Origin: Vallitaleaceae bacterium 9-2
GTDB lineage: Bacteria > Bacillota > Clostridia > Lachnospirales > Vallitaleaceae
Reading direction: 5' to 3'
NCBI GenBank assembly: GCA_038396585.1
Contig: CP121691.1
Span: 248,001-312,000 of the forward strand
DNA length: 64,000 bases
Position numbers and translations under genes: made by a program. Positions 7,945-14,972 of this stretch are shown piece after piece (within the stretch, counting starts at the first letter, position 1; the number at the start of each line of letters is the position of its first letter). The notes under the pieces are model-generated. The model saw only the letters and a list, made by a program, of their open reading frames with translations. It searched no databases and had not been told where the DNA came from.

Positions 7945-8268
7945 TTATTTTTTGCGTTTGCTTTTTACAAACGCTTTAAAGGCTTCTATCTCTTCTAATT
8001 CTTCATCGCTCCAATCTTCGCTATCATGATGAGCGGCAATTGTTTGAATATCATCACTGGGGGAATCATCCCATCCCATAAGATATGCTGGATGACATTG
8101 AAAAAGTTTTGCCAATTCAACGATTGTCTCATGCTTGATATTTTTTATTTCTCCACTTTCATATCTTTGTGCAGTAGCTTCCTTTACGCCCAAATAATTA
8201 GCAACTTCAGCAAGTGTCATATGTAAAGACAATCTTCGATTTTTTATTCGTTCATTTATAATAGCCAT
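7945..8268 (-). CDS. XRE-family helix-turn-helix repressor of the tail island
   Basis: This 107-residue protein has an N-terminal HTH_3 domain (residues 5-60): LSLHMTLAEVANYLGVKEATAQRYESGEI, with the typical turn and recognition helix. The C-terminus is short, acidic then Lys-rich, as in ImmR/Rro-type repressors, and lacks a LexA/CI-type peptidase, which fits dependence on the neighbouring ImmA for removal. GGAGGTGG precedes the ATG. It is the first gene of the minus-strand operon and faces the rightward regulator across a 217-bp control region with four copies of one operator. I infer that it represses both directions. Confidence 0.88.
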   Translation of the reverse strand: MAIINERIKNRRLSLHMTLAEVANYLGVKEATAQRYESGEIKNIKHETIVELAKLFQCHPAYLMGWDDSPSDDIQTIAAHHDSEDWSDEELEEIEAFKAFVKSKRKK

Positions 8269-8288
8269 CGAGCCACCTCCTAAAGATA

Positions 8289-8317
8289 ATCATAGCACCT
8301 ACTTACGTAAAATGCAA
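8289..8317 (-). promoter_or_regulatory. Leftward promoter of the repressor-immA operon
   Basis: Read on the minus strand, TTGCAT (8312-8317) and TATGAT (8289-8294) are separated by 17 bp. The first operator copy (8302-8318) covers the spacer and the -35 box, which suggests autorepression. Confidence 0.75.
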
Positions 8318-8435
8318 TATAAAATAAATATATCGTTTGAACTTACATAATACGTATTGACATCCAAAGAAAAGGGTGCTACTATCGACTTACGCATTAA
8401 GTAAGAAAAAGGTGTGAGCTTACACGATGAGTAAA
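8302..8435. promoter_or_regulatory. Four-site operator array, consensus CTTAC-N7-GTAAG
   Basis: Four copies of one 17-bp dyad occur in the divergent control region: 8302-8318 (CTTAC..GCAAT), 8342-8358 (CTTAC..GTATT), 8389-8405 (CTTAC..GTAAG, perfect) and 8419-8435 (CTTAC..GTAAA). All have the same 7-bp centre length. Site 1 covers the leftward -35 box, site 2 overlaps the rightward -35 box, and sites 3 and 4 lie just after the rightward -10 box. This is the layout expected for a phage-type repressor. Confidence 0.8.
8357..8385 (+). promoter_or_regulatory. Rightward promoter of the tail-island regulator
   Basis: TTGACA (8357-8362) and TACTAT (8380-8385) are separated by 17 bp. Operator site 2 ends inside the -35 box and site 3 starts 4 bp after the -10 box, so bound repressor should block RNA polymerase. 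The first gene downstream begins at 8486. Confidence 0.85.
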
Positions 8436-8485
8436 AAACATAGATTATATAAAGTAAGAAGCAATAAGAATAGGGAGGCGTAATT

Positions 8486-8980
8486 ATGGAAAGAAAAGAT
8501 ACGACGAGTACGATCATAAGATCAGAGCATAATATAAAAACAGCAGTAGAGCAGATGCGAAAAGAATTGTTTGAATATGGATTTATATGTAGAACCATCA
8601 AGAAGCTGCAGGCAGAGGTCCAAGATTTGGGTAATCTGGTCAAGGCAGAACGCGATACTTCAAAAGCAATTGTGTATTGGGGATCAGAAACACAAAAAAG
8701 CAATAAGATTGTTGATCCGACGGCAGATGCTGTAAGCAATATTATTGATAAATATGAAGCGCAGGTTGTATATGTAAATCAAAAGTTACACGACTTATAT
8801 ATGAAAAAAAACCGAGTTGAAGAAAATATAGATATGTTAGATGATCTTGAGCGCAAACTCATCGAACTAAGATATTTTAAAAAACTGCGATGGTATGAAG
8901 TGGCACGTGGTGTTGAATATAGTGAACGCCATTGTCGCAGAATGGACAATGCAATTTTAAACAAATTAGTGCAAATTTAG
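8486..8980 (+). CDS. Phage-type late-gene regulator with sigma-70 region-4-like HTH (DUF1492/RinA/ArpU type)
   Basis: This 164-residue protein has an N-terminal helical region with coiled-coil character and a C-terminal segment (about residues 115-160: LDDLERKLIELRYFKKLRWYEVA, then YSERHCRRMDNAIL) typical of the sigma-region-4-like HTH in phage regulators such as RinA, ArpU, Xpf and DUF1492 proteins. These switch on late structural genes. It is the first gene of the rightward operon, preceded by GGAGG, and an odd promoter-like element lies directly after it at 8995-9020. I infer that it activates the tail operon. Confidence 0.75.
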   Translation: MERKDTTSTIIRSEHNIKTAVEQMRKELFEYGFICRTIKKLQAEVQDLGNLVKAERDTSKAIVYWGSETQKSNKIVDPTADAVSNIIDKYEAQVVYVNQKLHDLYMKKNRVEENIDMLDDLERKLIELRYFKKLRWYEVARGVEYSERHCRRMDNAILNKLVQI

Positions 8981-8994
8981 AAGTCGTCCTTTTA

Positions 8995-9020
8995 TGTCCG
9001 TTTTTCTATGCTAAGATAAT
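8995..9020 (+). promoter_or_regulatory. Putative late promoter of the tail operon
   Basis: TGTCCGTTTTTC (8995-9006) is followed by TAAGATAAT (9012-9020), where GATAAT could be the -10 box. There is no -35 consensus at the usual distance; the TGTCCG element takes its place, as expected for an activator-dependent promoter. It sits 15 nt after the regulator gene. Inference from position and composition. Confidence 0.5.
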
Positions 9021-9066
9021 AGTGTAAGAAATTGCAAAGAGCTTGAAAGCGTATTATAACAATGTG

Positions 9067-9084
9067 GGATCCGATATCGGGTCC
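9067..9084 (+). promoter_or_regulatory. Leader hairpin upstream of the tail genes
   Basis: GGATCCGAT and ATCGGGTCC form an almost perfect inverted repeat followed by TATTTTATTTTA. It lies between the putative late promoter and the first tail gene and could be a weak terminator or an antitermination target. Confidence 0.5.
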
Positions 9085-9140
9085 TATTTTATTTTACTCT
9101 ACAAGTTCAATTTTATTCTTTAAAGGAGGTGAGGTAATAG

Positions 9141-9176
9141 ATGGCGAAGGAGAAAATGGAGGGATTAATATGTTAA
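9141..9176 (+). CDS. Possible 11-residue leader peptide
   Basis: The best ribosome site in this stretch (AAAGGAGGTGAGG at 9122-9134) serves an ATG at 9141, not the next gene. The frame encodes MAKEKMEGLIC and stops 4 nt inside the next gene, whose start at 9170 has its own GGAGGG. It may couple translation of the tail-terminator gene. Too short for family evidence. Confidence 0.35.
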   Translation: MAKEKMEGLIC

Positions 9177-9610
9177 GTATGATTCAAAACGGTATCGTGG
9201 CAAAACTCGAGCAAGAGTTTGGAACAAAAATCAACGTATACGTTGATGAGGGTGTAGAACAAGGTTTAACGAAACCTTGTTTTTTAATTGCTATAGGAAA
9301 CCCGAGTGTAAGTCAAAAAATAGGTTCAAGATTTTTGGGACATCATCCATTTAGAATCAAATATCTTGGGATGAGTTCACAAAACAATTTAGAGATTCAA
9401 ATGTTGGCTCAAGATCTCTACGAAGCGTTAGACATTATCACATTATCAAATGGGGATAAACTTCGTGGAACGAAGATGCGTCATGAACTGGTTAATGGAG
9501 AGTTACAGTTTGATGTGAATTATGATATGTATGTTCGAAAAGTTGAAGAGCCAAAAGAACTTATGGGAACACTAGCAGTTAACAACCTAATTAAGGGAGG
9601 AAAAGTATGA
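9170..9610 (+). CDS. Phage tail terminator-type protein (XkdI/XkdJ-like, DUF6838)
   Basis: ATG at 9170 with GGAGGG upstream gives 146 residues. The sequence (MIQNGIVAKLEQEF, then VEQGLTKPCFLIAI, then LGHHPFRIKYLG) resembles the small protein encoded just before the sheath gene in PBSX-like phages and tailocins, which closes the top of the tail. In a headless particle it would cap the tube where a head would otherwise join. An upstream frame from 9062 is open, but the added residues do not look like protein. It ends in an ATGA overlap with the next small frame. Confidence 0.7.
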   Translation: MLSMIQNGIVAKLEQEFGTKINVYVDEGVEQGLTKPCFLIAIGNPSVSQKIGSRFLGHHPFRIKYLGMSSQNNLEIQMLAQDLYEALDIITLSNGDKLRGTKMRHELVNGELQFDVNYDMYVRKVEEPKELMGTLAVNNLIKGGKV

Positions 9611-9690
9611 AGACGAGACAAAAAGGAGTACAAAGCAGTAGGAATAAACATATGAATCAGTTAAATAGTAAGAAAGGATTGGTGAAATAA
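9607..9690 (+). CDS. Small 27-residue protein between tail terminator and sheath genes
   Basis: ATG at 9607 overlaps the previous stop (ATGA) and follows GGGAGGAAA at good distance, so translation is likely. The basic peptide MKTRQKGVQSSRNKHMNQLN continues to VK and stops at 9690, one base before the sheath gene. Contractile phages often have a small gene at this place (for example DUF2635), but the match here cannot be shown. It may mainly couple translation into the sheath gene. Confidence 0.5.
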   Translation: MKTRQKGVQSSRNKHMNQLNSKKGLVK

Positions 9691-9691
9691 T

Positions 9692-11008
9692 ATGGCACTT
9701 GGTGGTGGTACGTTTGTCCTTCAAAACAAAGTGTTACCTGGAACGTATATTAATTTTATTAGTTCCATGAAAGCTTCAGCAACATTATCAGAACGAGGTG
9801 TGGCAGTTTTGCCTGTAGAACTGGATTGGGGGGTTGATGGTGAAGTCTTTACGGTGACAGTAGAAGAGTTTCAAAAGGACGCATTAAAGATTTTTGGATA
9901 TGATTATACACATGAAAAACTAAAAGGACTCGTTGATTTATTTAAAAATATTCGAGTAGGGCACTTTTACAAATTGATGAATGGAGGTAGTGCTGCATCA
10001 AACCTCTATTGTGATGCAAAATATAAAGGTGTGCGTGGTAACGATTTGATTATTGTTGTCAAAGTTAATACAGATGATAACACCAAGGTTGATGTGCAAA
10101 CCTACCTTGGCACAACTTTAGTCGATGAGCAAACGGTTCTTGCAAATACAGATCACCTTGTCGACAATGACTATGTACAGTGGAAGGCAAATGTTGAGCT
10201 TTTGGAAACAGCAGGTCTTGAGCTTACTGGGGCGGTTAATGGCATTGAAGCGACGGGAGTAGAATATCAAGCGGCACTTGATGCGTTTGAAGCCTATAAT
10301 TTTCACACCTTTGGCTGCTTATCAACAGTACCTGAGATTGTTGACCTTGTGGTGCAATGGACAAAGCGATTACGCGATACAGTTGGAATGAAGTTTCAAA
10401 CGGTTGTATATCGTACGTCGTCAGCTGATTATGAAGGCGTCATTAGTGTGGAAAATACTGTTACAGATTCCAATGCACGTCCGTCGTCACTGGTTTATTG
10501 GGTGACAGGTTCAGCGGCAGGGACGCCGGTAAATAAAAGTCAAACAAATAAAATATATGATGGTGGATTCAACGTGGACAGTCGCTACACACAACTTCAG
10601 TTGGAAGAAGCCATTCAAGAGGGTAAGTTCGTTTTCCATAAAGTGGGTGATGATATTAAAGTGTTAGATGATATCAATACTTTTGTTAGTGTAACAGATT
10701 CAAAATCAGGAGATTTTAGTAGCAACCAAACGATTCGAGTCTTTGACCAAATTGCAAATGATATTGGTGTAGTGTTTAATACGAAATACTTAGGGCATGT
10801 TCCAAATGATGCAGATGGACGTATTAGTCTGTGGAACGATATTGTTAAGCATCATCAAACACTTCAAGGGATTCGTGCAATCGAAAACTTTGAACCCAAT
10901 GATGTCAGTGTTGAAGCTGGAGATACAAAAAAAGCAGTCGTTATTAGCGATAAAGTGACACCGGTTAATGCAATGGCACAATTATATATGACAGTAGTTG
11001 TTGAATAA
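9692..11008 (+). CDS. xkdK: Contractile tail sheath protein (XkdK-like)
   Basis: This 438-residue protein matches PBSX XkdK/diffocin-type sheaths. The N-terminus (MALGGGTFVLQNKVLPGTYINF) is typical, with the insertion domain about residues 100-250 and a C-terminal half that ends in the tube-contacting domain (GDTKKAVVISDKVTPVNAMAQLYMTVVV). Sheath subunits form the contracting outer cylinder. Length is near the usual 435-440. It starts 1 nt after the 27-codon frame with AAAGGATTGGTG upstream. It proves that the particle has a contractile, R-type tail. Confidence 0.93.
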   Translation: MALGGGTFVLQNKVLPGTYINFISSMKASATLSERGVAVLPVELDWGVDGEVFTVTVEEFQKDALKIFGYDYTHEKLKGLVDLFKNIRVGHFYKLMNGGSAASNLYCDAKYKGVRGNDLIIVVKVNTDDNTKVDVQTYLGTTLVDEQTVLANTDHLVDNDYVQWKANVELLETAGLELTGAVNGIEATGVEYQAALDAFEAYNFHTFGCLSTVPEIVDLVVQWTKRLRDTVGMKFQTVVYRTSSADYEGVISVENTVTDSNARPSSLVYWVTGSAAGTPVNKSQTNKIYDGGFNVDSRYTQLQLEEAIQEGKFVFHKVGDDIKVLDDINTFVSVTDSKSGDFSSNQTIRVFDQIANDIGVVFNTKYLGHVPNDADGRISLWNDIVKHHQTLQGIRAIENFEPNDVSVEAGDTKKAVVISDKVTPVNAMAQLYMTVVVE

Positions 11009-11025
11009 GGAAGGAGTGAAGGATA

Positions 11026-11496
11026 ATGGCAAATTTTATGAATGCAAAGGATGCAATTAGTGCGTCTTTGGCTAAATGTTTCGTGACAATCGAAGGAAAC
11101 CGTTACGAATTCATGCAGGCAATCAACTTAGAGGCAAGTGTTGAGAAGACAAAAACGGAAGTACCTATTTTAGGAAAAACAGGGAAAGGAAATAAAGCAA
11201 CAGGATGGACTGGAAGCGGAAACGCAACATTCCATTATAATACAAGTATCTTTAGATCCTTACTAAAGCGATATAAAGACAAGGGTGAGGATGTATATTT
11301 TGATATTCAAGTAACCAACGAAGATCCGACATCTGGTGTAGGACGACAAACGGTCATCTTAAAAGACTGTAACTTGGATGGCGGGATTTTGACTAAATTT
11401 GACGCGGATGCAGAATATTTAGATGAAGCAATCGACTTTACATTTGAAGATTTTGAGATTCCGGAAGAGTTTATATCCTTATCAGGGATGCAGTAA
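11026..11496 (+). CDS. xkdM: Tail tube protein (XkdM-like)
   Basis: This 156-residue protein matches the XkdM core-tail family: KDAISASLAKCFVTIEGNRYEFMQAINLEA near the N-terminus, KATGWTGSGNATFHYNTSIFR in the middle, and an acidic C-terminus. It builds the inner tube that is driven through the target envelope when the sheath contracts. It follows the sheath gene by 17 nt with AAGGAGTGAAGG as ribosome site. Directly after it lies a strong terminator-like hairpin (11541-11565). Confidence 0.92.
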   Translation: MANFMNAKDAISASLAKCFVTIEGNRYEFMQAINLEASVEKTKTEVPILGKTGKGNKATGWTGSGNATFHYNTSIFRSLLKRYKDKGEDVYFDIQVTNEDPTSGVGRQTVILKDCNLDGGILTKFDADAEYLDEAIDFTFEDFEIPEEFISLSGMQ

Positions 11497-11534
11497 AAGC
11501 ACCTAGAAGTGCATATTAATATATTGATAAGAAC

Positions 11535-11569
11535 AAAAAAGGGATGTGCATAGAATGCACATCCCTTTA
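11535..11569 (+). terminator. Intrinsic terminator inside the tail operon
   Basis: GGGATGTGCA (11541-11550) and TGCACATCCC (11556-11565) form a perfect 10-bp stem with loop TAGAA, with A-run before and TTTAT after. It separates the high-copy sheath and tube genes from the low-copy chaperone, tape-measure and baseplate genes. Probably partial, because no promoter is evident in the 30 nt after it. Confidence 0.85.
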
Positions 11570-11599
11570 TCATTTAAACGATAAGAGAGGAAGAAAACA

Positions 11600-12028
11600 A
11601 TGGGAAATTTAGCAGGTTTTTTGGCACAAAATGCAAAGAAAATAGAAAACATACAATATGTAGTTTCAAAACGTTTTACAGATGAAGAGGGAACGCCAAT
11701 TCCATGGGAAATTCGATGTATTACATCAACAGAGGATGAAGCATTGAGAAAGTCATGTACAAAGCGTGTTCAGGTTCCGGGCAAACGCGGGCAATTTACT
11801 CAAGAGACGGACTACAATCTATATCTTGGGAAGTTGGCAGCAACATGTACAGTGCATCCAAACCTTGATGATATGGAACTTCAAAACTCATATAATGCAA
11901 TGGGGGCAGACCTTGTCTTAAAGAATATGCTTTCACCTGGAGAATATTCAGACTATTTAATCAAAATCCAAGAAGTCAACGGATTTGAGGTGAGTTTTGA
12001 GGAAAAAGTAGAAGAAGCAAAAAACTAA
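11600..12028 (+). CDS. xkdN: Tail assembly chaperone, short form (XkdN-like)
   Basis: This 142-residue protein matches the XkdN family of PBSX-like tails (GNLAGFLAQNAKKIENIQYVVSKRF near the start, then DYNLYLGKLAATCTVHPNL). Such proteins coat the tape measure before tube polymerisation. The stop codon TAA at 12026-12028 follows directly on the heptamer A-AAA-AAC, and the -1 frame continues to 12210, so a longer form is expected. Ribosome site GAGAGGAAG is 8 nt before the ATG. It is the first gene after the intra-operon terminator. Confidence 0.85.
   Translation: MGNLAGFLAQNAKKIENIQYVVSKRFTDEEGTPIPWEIRCITSTEDEALRKSCTKRVQVPGKRGQFTQETDYNLYLGKLAATCTVHPNLDDMELQNSYNAMGADLVLKNMLSPGEYSDYLIKIQEVNGFEVSFEEKVEEAKN
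12019..12025 (+). promoter_or_regulatory. Programmed -1 frameshift site A-AAA-AAC
   Basis: The heptamer AAAAAAC lies in the correct register (GC-A AAA AAC TAA) at the last two sense codons of the chaperone gene. Slipping by -1 gives AAA AAA CTA and avoids two adjacent TAA stops. This is the best known bacterial slippery sequence, in the gene where contractile and lambda-like tails conserve a frameshift. Confidence 0.85.
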
Positions 12029-12210
12029 TAAGTGAAGGTGATCTTGAGGCAAATATTGCATATTATTGCCTTCACAAATTTCATAAATGGCCTCATGAAT
12101 TTTTGGATTTGGAGAGGAATGAACGTGCGTTTATCGTAGCGGCCATTGAGATTAAAGTAGAAGAAGATAAGAAAAGAAATAAGAAAGTAAGTCGACCCAA
12201 AAAGAGATAA
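12025..12210 (+). CDS. Frameshift-encoded C-terminal extension of the tail assembly chaperone
   Basis: After a -1 slip the reading frame adds 61 residues (LISEGDLEANIAYYCLHKFH and on to KKRNKKVSRPKKR) and ends with TAA at 12208-12210. The fused product would be about 203 residues. The motif GDLEANIAYYCLHKF with a later RNERAFIVAAIEI segment is what follows XkdN-type chaperones in other Firmicute phages. There is no good start codon or ribosome site for separate translation. The extension is expected to be the part that contacts the tape measure, as gpGT does in lambda. Confidence 0.8.
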   Translation, partial: LISEGDLEANIAYYCLHKFHKWPHEFLDLERNERAFIVAAIEIKVEEDKKRNKKVSRPKKR

Positions 12211-12243
12211 TTATTAGATGAACGCACAAAGGTAGGTGATTAC

Positions 12244-14298
12244 ATGGCAACATTAATGAATACATTACAACTAACAGATGGTAATCTTCCGGCAATAAGA
12301 AAAATGGATCAGTCGATCGATGTGATGACAGGCAAATTTCAAGCTATTCAAAAAATAACACAGAATTTTGTAAACGTAGAAGTTATTCAATCGGCAAGAC
12401 AAGAAATCAATATGTTAGAAGAAGCAACCCAAGAATCATGTGGATATATGGAAAAACTTAAAAAGACGATGGGAGATTTAAAGGTTGGCGAAGGCGTACA
12501 AAAAGTGATGAACCTGTCAGACAAAATGGTCCAAACGACAGCGAAGTTGAATATGGCGAATGACGGTCAACAAAGTACGGCAGAACTTCAAGATATGATT
12601 TATCAATCTGCCAATCGATCGGGGACATCCTATGAGGCGAATGCTGGTGCGGTTGCTTCGTTAGCAGAAGGACCCGGAGGCACCTTTTCAGATAACGGAG
12701 AAACGATTGCTTTTGTAGAAGCATTTAACAAATCCATGGCGCTTGCCGGAGCTAGCCAAGAACAGATGGATTCAACGCGTACAGAGCTAGTGCAGGCGTT
12801 GGGATCAGGCGCATTAGGTGGAGATGATTTTAGCTCGATATTTGCCAATGTGCCCCAAGCTGTTCAGATGATTGCCGACTATATGGATGTCCCTATAGAA
12901 CAGATGAATACTTTAGCAGACCAAGGGGCGATAACAGGCGATGTCGTCAAAGGCGCGTTACTTTCGTCGATGACAGATATAGATACGGAATTTGAAGCTA
13001 TGCCTATGACGTTTGAACAAGCAACAAATCTAATTAAAAATAAAGCGTTGAAAGCCTTTGAACCTATATTTCAACAGATATCAAGTTTTATCCAAACGGA
13101 TTCTTTTCAACAGATTATTAATGGTATTATTGTTGGATTAATGATGATCGTTTCTGTTGCATCTACATTATTTGGAATGTTGCAAGCGGGGGCAGCATTT
13201 GTTATTGATAATTGGTCTTGGTTTCAATACATTGTACTTGGTCTTGTTTTGGCTTTTGTTGCATATAATACGCATGCTTTAGTAACGAATGCTTTAATGG
13301 GTATTCAAGCTGCAAAAGCTGGGATTTTGGCTGGAGCACAGATGCTCCAAACGGGTTCAACACTTGCAGCTAAAACTGCTCAAGATGGACTTAATTTATC
13401 GTTATATGCATGTCCGATAACTTGGATTATTTTAGCAATTATAGCATTAGTGCTTATTATTTATCTCGTAGTTGCAGCAATTAATTATTTTGCAGGAACT
13501 GCGATTAGCGCTACAGGGATCATTGCAGGTACATTTATGTGGTTATTTGCTCTTATTGGGAATATAGCCATTGGATTTATTAATAGTACTATTCAATTTT
13601 TTATGACATACTTCGTGGAACCGTTTGTTAGAATCATAGAATTTATTCTAAATGTCTTTAACGGAGGTTTTGACAGTTTTGGAGACGGGGTGGCAAATTT
13701 AATAGGTCAAATTATATCATGGTTCTTATCCTTGGGAAAGGTTGTAACCACTATTATTGATGCTATATTTGGTACCGATTGGACAGACGGACTTAACTCT
13801 TTACAAAAAGAAGTAGGTTCATGGGGCAAGAATAACAATGCAATAACTCTAGAAACAAGAGACTATAAAATTGATCATAGATTTGATATGACAGATGCAT
13901 ATGGAAAAGGATATGATGCAGGGGAAAATTTTGAGCAAAACTTTGACATGGGAAAATTCACAGATGGAATGTTTGGTGATAAAAATCCTTATGAAAATGA
14001 GGATCCTTATAACAATGAAAATCCTTTTACAAATAGTCAAGATGATATCTATGAAACATCAAATAACACTGCAAGAATGGCAGACACTATGGATGTGGCA
14101 GAAGAGGACCTTACATATTTACGTGACCTAGCAGAACAAGATGTCATTAATCGATTTACAACGGCAGAGATCAAAGTAGACATGGGTGGCATCACCAACC
14201 AAGTCAGTGGAGAACAAGACCTAGATGGAATGGTTGAATATTTGGAAAATACACTTTACGAGACAATGGCTGTAGCTAGCGAGGGGGTGCATGAATAA
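12244..14298 (+). CDS. Tape measure protein
   Basis: This 684-residue protein starts with a helical, coiled-coil-rich region, has the conserved tape-measure N-terminal domain (about residues 90-280: SGALGGDDFSSIFANVPQAV, then GDVVKGALLSSM and FEQATNLIKNKALKAFEP), then several hydrophobic segments (about 295-320, 328-350, 385-415, 425-450) typical of the part that forms a channel in the target membrane, and an acidic, Asn-rich linker near 570-610. Its length should set tail length; 684 residues predicts a fairly short tail of roughly 100 nm. ATG follows AGGTAGGTGATT. Confidence 0.9.
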   Translation: MATLMNTLQLTDGNLPAIRKMDQSIDVMTGKFQAIQKITQNFVNVEVIQSARQEINMLEEATQESCGYMEKLKKTMGDLKVGEGVQKVMNLSDKMVQTTAKLNMANDGQQSTAELQDMIYQSANRSGTSYEANAGAVASLAEGPGGTFSDNGETIAFVEAFNKSMALAGASQEQMDSTRTELVQALGSGALGGDDFSSIFANVPQAVQMIADYMDVPIEQMNTLADQGAITGDVVKGALLSSMTDIDTEFEAMPMTFEQATNLIKNKALKAFEPIFQQISSFIQTDSFQQIINGIIVGLMMIVSVASTLFGMLQAGAAFVIDNWSWFQYIVLGLVLAFVAYNTHALVTNALMGIQAAKAGILAGAQMLQTGSTLAAKTAQDGLNLSLYACPITWIILAIIALVLIIYLVVAAINYFAGTAISATGIIAGTFMWLFALIGNIAIGFINSTIQFFMTYFVEPFVRIIEFILNVFNGGFDSFGDGVANLIGQIISWFLSLGKVVTTIIDAIFGTDWTDGLNSLQKEVGSWGKNNNAITLETRDYKIDHRFDMTDAYGKGYDAGENFEQNFDMGKFTDGMFGDKNPYENEDPYNNENPFTNSQDDIYETSNNTARMADTMDVAEEDLTYLRDLAEQDVINRFTTAEIKVDMGGITNQVSGEQDLDGMVEYLENTLYETMAVASEGVHE

Positions 14299-14972
14299 TG
14301 GCATATATTTTTGAAATGGATGGTGTGGCCTTACCGGTCGCACCGTCCAAAATGCAGATGAAAATCAAAAATAAAAACAAAACAATCAATCTCATCAATG
14401 ATGGAGAGGTGAATATATTAAAATCAGCTGGTTTGACAGATATTTCTTTTACAGTGATGATTCCGCATGTAGAATATCCCTTCGGATACTATCCGGATAA
14501 ATTCAAGCCGGCTTATTACTATCTAAGCAAATTTAAAGAATTAAAAAAGAATAAAAAGCCTTTTCGATTTAATGTGTACCGCAATAAGATCATGGGGGCA
14601 AAAGTCTTTGGAACAACTATGCTTGTGTCCATTGAAGATTACGCTATTGAAGAAAATGCGGCAGATGGGCAATCAGTGAATGTCTCTATTAACCTAAAAG
14701 AATGGAAGCCTTATAAAACAAAGGTGGTAGCTATATCCAAGAAAAATGAAGAAAACGTTGCAACCATTCAGACAACACGTGAAACTGGATCTGCGCCAAA
14801 GCCAAAGACATACACCGTTAAACAAGGCGATACACTTTGGAATATCTCAAAGAAAAACCTTGGTCAGGGAGCTAAGTACAGAGAGATTGCATCCTTAAAC
14901 AACATCGCAAACCCAAATTTGATCTTTCCAGGGCAAGTCTTAACAATGCCTATTGAGGAGGTGAGTCAATGA
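14298..14972 (+). CDS. xkdP: LysM-domain tail hub/assembly protein (XkdP-like)
   Basis: This 224-residue protein has an N-terminal tail domain (MAYIFEMDGVALPVAPSKMQ, typical of XkdP) and a C-terminal LysM domain (about residues 171-218: YTVKQGDTLWNISKKNLG through NPNLIFPGQVLTMP). LysM binds peptidoglycan, so the protein probably positions the tube tip at the wall or links tape measure and hub. The ATG shares one base with the tape-measure stop, and its stop overlaps the next start by 4 nt, so translation is coupled. Confidence 0.9.
   Translation: MAYIFEMDGVALPVAPSKMQMKIKNKNKTINLINDGEVNILKSAGLTDISFTVMIPHVEYPFGYYPDKFKPAYYYLSKFKELKKNKKPFRFNVYRNKIMGAKVFGTTMLVSIEDYAIEENAADGQSVNVSINLKEWKPYKTKVVAISKKNEENVATIQTTRETGSAPKPKTYTVKQGDTLWNISKKNLGQGAKYREIASLNNIANPNLIFPGQVLTMPIEEVSQ

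Noticed and set aside
8299-8739. Long minus-strand frame across the operator region and the late regulator
   Set aside because: It runs through both promoters and is antisense to a gene with clear domain and ribosome site.
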